A DNA stretch of 16,890 bases. Origin: DASQHY01 sp035602605 (GTDB lineage Bacteria; Acidobacteriota; Terriglobia; Acidiferrales; UBA7541). Location: positions 1 to 16,890 of the forward strand of contig DATNLZ010000061.1 in NCBI GenBank assembly GCA_035602605.1, read 5' to 3'. A model generated the notes under the pieces. It was not told the origin of the DNA. It saw only the letters and a list, made by a program, of their open reading frames with translations, and did not search any database. Below, in pieces: positions 16,561-16,890 of the stretch (within the stretch, counting starts at the first letter, position 1; every line of letters begins with the position of its first letter). The translations under genes were made by a program, and so were the position numbers.

Positions 16561-16890
16561 GTGAAGAAGCTCTACGTGGGGAACCTTCCTTTTCAATCAA
16601 CTGAAGAGCAACTGGGCGAGTGGTTTACTCAAGCGGGAGTTACTCCCGCGAACGTGTCTTTCATTCGCGATCGCTTCACCGGCCAGCCGCGTGGCTTTGG
16701 CTTCGTAGAAATAAATAGTGACGAAGAAGCTGACCGCGCTGTTCAGGCACTTAACGGGCAAAATTTCAACGGACGAAACCTGGTGGTGAATGAGGCGCGA
16801 CCGCCTCGCGAAGGCGGAGGCCCTGGCGGAGGCGGTGGCGGAGGGCGCGGCGGGCATGGCGGCGGTGGTGGAGGGCGCGGGGGTTTTGGC
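16561..16890 (+). CDS. RRM-type RNA-binding protein with Gly/Arg-rich tail (3' end outside window)
   Basis: It is a small single-RRM protein that should bind single-stranded RNA in the cytoplasm. The frame starts at GTG 16561, with AAGGAG at 16547-16552, eight bases upstream. RNP2 is KLYVGNLPF (residues 3-11) and RNP1 is RGFGFVEI, both with the aromatic residues that stack on RNA bases. GQNFNGRNLVVNEARPP closes the domain near residue 85. The tail is a run of Gly broken by Arg, His and Phe (RGG-like) and continues past the window end, with no stop in the 110 codons seen. It resembles the glycine-rich RNA-binding proteins of cyanobacteria and other bacteria, some of which respond to cold; such control is not shown here. 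It is divergent from the methyltransferase cassette. Confidence 0.92.
   Translation, partial: MKKLYVGNLPFQSTEEQLGEWFTQAGVTPANVSFIRDRFTGQPRGFGFVEINSDEEADRAVQALNGQNFNGRNLVVNEARPPREGGGPGGGGGGGRGGHGGGGGGRGGFG

Overview
The window looks like a moderately GC-rich bacterial chromosome. The compact arginine cluster (order argC-B-D-F-G-H, then a short ArgA-type acetyltransferase, then argJ), the GTG and TTG starts and the style of the proteins suggest a member of the Acidobacteriota or a near relative. That assignment rests on recalled gene order and protein style; no rRNA or marker gene is present.

Region 1 (1-8176, + strand) is a nearly complete arginine biosynthesis operon. It begins inside argC, whose N-terminal half lies upstream of the window. 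It then carries argB, argD, argF, argG, argH, a GNAT-family N-acetylglutamate synthase-like gene and argJ. Four junctions are 4-base stop/start overlaps and the others are 2 to 43 bases long. Together these genes cover glutamate acetylation, phosphorylation, reduction, transamination, acetyl recycling, carbamoylation, argininosuccinate formation and cleavage to arginine. Only the carbamoyl-phosphate supply is absent. No ArgR gene or operator is visible, and the operon promoter lies upstream.

Region 2 (8189-10541, - strand) converges on argJ across a hairpin terminator. It holds an exported cysteine-type glutathione peroxidase-like protein and an AlkK-type fatty acyl-CoA ligase. A 419-base stretch without a gene follows.

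Region 3 (10961-15502, - strand) is a tight four-gene cassette. In transcription order it encodes a TylF-like methyltransferase, a GT-B-like glycosyltransferase, a GMC flavin oxidoreductase and an aldo/keto reductase. The combination of sugar transfer, O-methylation and two redox steps suggests synthesis or tailoring of a glycan or glycosylated metabolite. The product cannot be read from the sequence. This is the least conventional part of the window.

Region 4 (15503-16890) is about 1 kb without a convincing gene. It is followed by the start of an RRM-type RNA-binding protein with a glycine/arginine-rich tail that runs off the end of the window.
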